Source of the DNA: Sandaracinus amylolyticus
GTDB lineage: Bacteria; Myxococcota_A; Polyangia; Polyangiales; Sandaracinaceae
Direction: 5' to 3'
NCBI RefSeq assembly: GCF_000737325.1
Contig: NZ_CP011125.1
Span: 3,658,001-3,722,000, forward strand
DNA length: 64,000 nucleotides
Part shown: one piece after another, positions 63,282 to 64,000 of the stretch
Position numbering within the stretch: the first letter of the stretch is position 1
How the letters are laid out: each line of letters opens with the position of its first letter
The notes under the pieces: generated by a model
Databases searched by the model: none
Seen by the model: only the letters and a program-made list of their open reading frames with translations
Told to the model about the DNA's origin: nothing
Made by a program: the position numbers and the translations under genes

Positions 63282-64000
63282 ATGGCGACCGAGACCGAAA
63301 CCGCGAGATTCGCGCTCGAGCTACAGGACGGGATCAGCGATCCCGCCCGCGACGCCGATGCTGCGCTCTCGGCGCTTCGGCGGAAGATCGACGAGGACAC
63401 GCGCTCGCTTCGACAGATGCAGCAGGCGATGGCACGCCTCCGCGGGAGCTCGCTCGCGAACAGCACCGTCGCGCGCGAGCTGCGCGACCGCATCGCCGCG
63501 CAGCGCCAGTCGCTCGCGCAGGCGCAGGCGCGGTACCTCGAGCTCGGGGGATCGCTCGACGCGCTCGGCGCGAAAGCGGGCAGCGCGAGCGGCGGGCTCG
63601 GGAAGCTGCTCGAGGCGGCGCAAGCGACGCCAGGACCGCTCGGTGGGCTGGTGAGCCGCGTCGGAGCGCTGCGCGCGCTCGTCGCGGGTGGGCCGCTACT
63701 CGCCGGCGTGCTCGGGCTCGCCGCAGGCTTCCTCACCATCGTGGTGGCGTCGACTGCGCTCGTCGGCGCTGTGGGCGCGGCGACGGCCGCGCTGCTGCGT
63801 TACGGGCTCGCGCAGGCCGAGGCGCGACGATCGGAGACGCTGCGCCTCGAGGGGCTGGTGCGCCTCCGCAGCGCGTACGGGCTCGCCGCCGGTTCGGCGA
63901 CCGAGCTGCAGGCCGCGATCGATCGGGTGAGCGACTCGAGCGCGCTCGGGCGGAGCGAGGTCGGCGGCTACGCCGAGCAGCTCTACCGGATGGGTCTGCG
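63282..64000 (+). CDS. Tail tape measure protein, N-terminal part (runs off right edge)
   Basis: From ATG 63282 the frame is open to the right edge, giving 239 residues. The N-terminal part is helical and charged (about 5-100; ALSALRRKIDEDTRSLRQMQQAMARLRG), then there is a hydrophobic region (about 125-175; LVAGGPLLAGVLGLAAGFLTIVVASTALVGAVGAA), typical of tape-measure proteins. It sets tail length and follows the tail chaperone gene. Confidence 0.85.
   Translation, partial: MATETETARFALELQDGISDPARDADAALSALRRKIDEDTRSLRQMQQAMARLRGSSLANSTVARELRDRIAAQRQSLAQAQARYLELGGSLDALGAKAGSASGGLGKLLEAAQATPGPLGGLVSRVGALRALVAGGPLLAGVLGLAAGFLTIVVASTALVGAVGAATAALLRYGLAQAEARRSETLRLEGLVRLRSAYGLAAGSATELQAAIDRVSDSSALGRSEVGGYAEQLYRMGL

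Larger units (their letters stand above)
38110..64000. mobile_element. Prophage integrated in ssrA (left part; runs off right edge)
   Basis: From the 3' end of ssrA to the right edge, all genes are of phage type and tightly packed. The order is integrase, a leftward early operon, a repressor/Cro control region, a rightward replication cluster, terminase, portal, protease, capsid and a contractile tail. The length already seen (about 26 kb) and the missing tail, baseplate and lysis genes suggest a genome of at least 40 kb. The head genes are Mu-like (gp29, gpT, gp36, gpG types), but the element integrates with a tyrosine recombinase rather than a Mu-type transposase, so it is a mosaic. Confidence 0.93.

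Noticed and set aside
38139-64000. tRNA or rRNA genes within the prophage
   Set aside because: I saw no T-arm/acceptor pattern other than that of tmRNA.

Overview
The window is chromosomal DNA of a very GC-rich bacterium carrying the left part of an integrated prophage. Several traits point to a myxobacterium (Myxococcota), most like the Polyangiales/Sandaracinaceae group: paired FHA and Ser/Thr-kinase genes, lipoproteins with Asp-Ala-Gly linkers, an 1824-residue TPR protein, and a discoidin-like membrane protein. This assignment is inference from gene content; no ribosomal RNA is present to test it.

Host part (1-38138). 1-3291 holds two envelope proteins and an FHA/kinase pair. 3299-11284 holds an unknown protein, a GH35-like beta-galactosidase, RidA, a divergent two-component system, proline iminopeptidase and GpsA. 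11351-13510 holds a lipoprotein gene broken by a 1-nt shift in a tandem repeat, and a GAF-GGDEF diguanylate cyclase. 13613-15115 holds a short threonyl-tRNA synthetase. It is preceded by a 19-residue leader peptide with seven consecutive Thr codons and by mutually exclusive hairpins, which is the layout of a transcription attenuator. 15124-37699 holds lon, a methyltransferase, ppk1, a GH1 glucosidase, hpt, the giant TPR protein, an RpoH-like sigma factor, an A-type Fe-S carrier and an SDR enzyme. It ends with an operon of cytochrome c-rhodanese fusion, MutH and free-methionine-sulfoxide reductase. The host part closes with tmRNA (ssrA), tag ANDSTYALAA.

Prophage part (about 38110-64000, right end outside the window). 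A tyrosine integrase has inserted the element at the 3' end of ssrA, and its reading frame runs out of the phage into the tmRNA gene. Leftward early genes (47776 to 39399) form a chain of mostly 4-nt overlapping genes: small unknown proteins, a RecE-like nuclease with an ERF annealing protein, a MazG-like protein, two zinc-type proteins, an ASCH-like protein, a C5 cytosine methyltransferase, an excisionase-like protein and the integrase. A control region (47797-48542) has a repressor gene between two sets of 14-bp operators built on TACGG-N4-CCGTA. Rightward genes (48542 onward) run from a Cro-like protein through an MT-A70 methyltransferase, replication proteins and terminase to the virion genes.

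The virion module is of Mu-like/myovirus type: DUF935 portal, S49 head protease with a possible nested scaffold, lambda-D-like decoration protein, gpT-like capsid, contractile sheath, tail tube, tail chaperone with a probable -1 frameshift, and the start of the tape measure. The element is therefore probably a temperate contractile-tailed phage that integrates by site-specific recombination.

The observations most worth following are the threonine attenuator, MutH in a myxobacterium-like genome, the integrase whose C-terminus depends on integration, the operator family, and the terminase-flanking GGTGGACA repeats.
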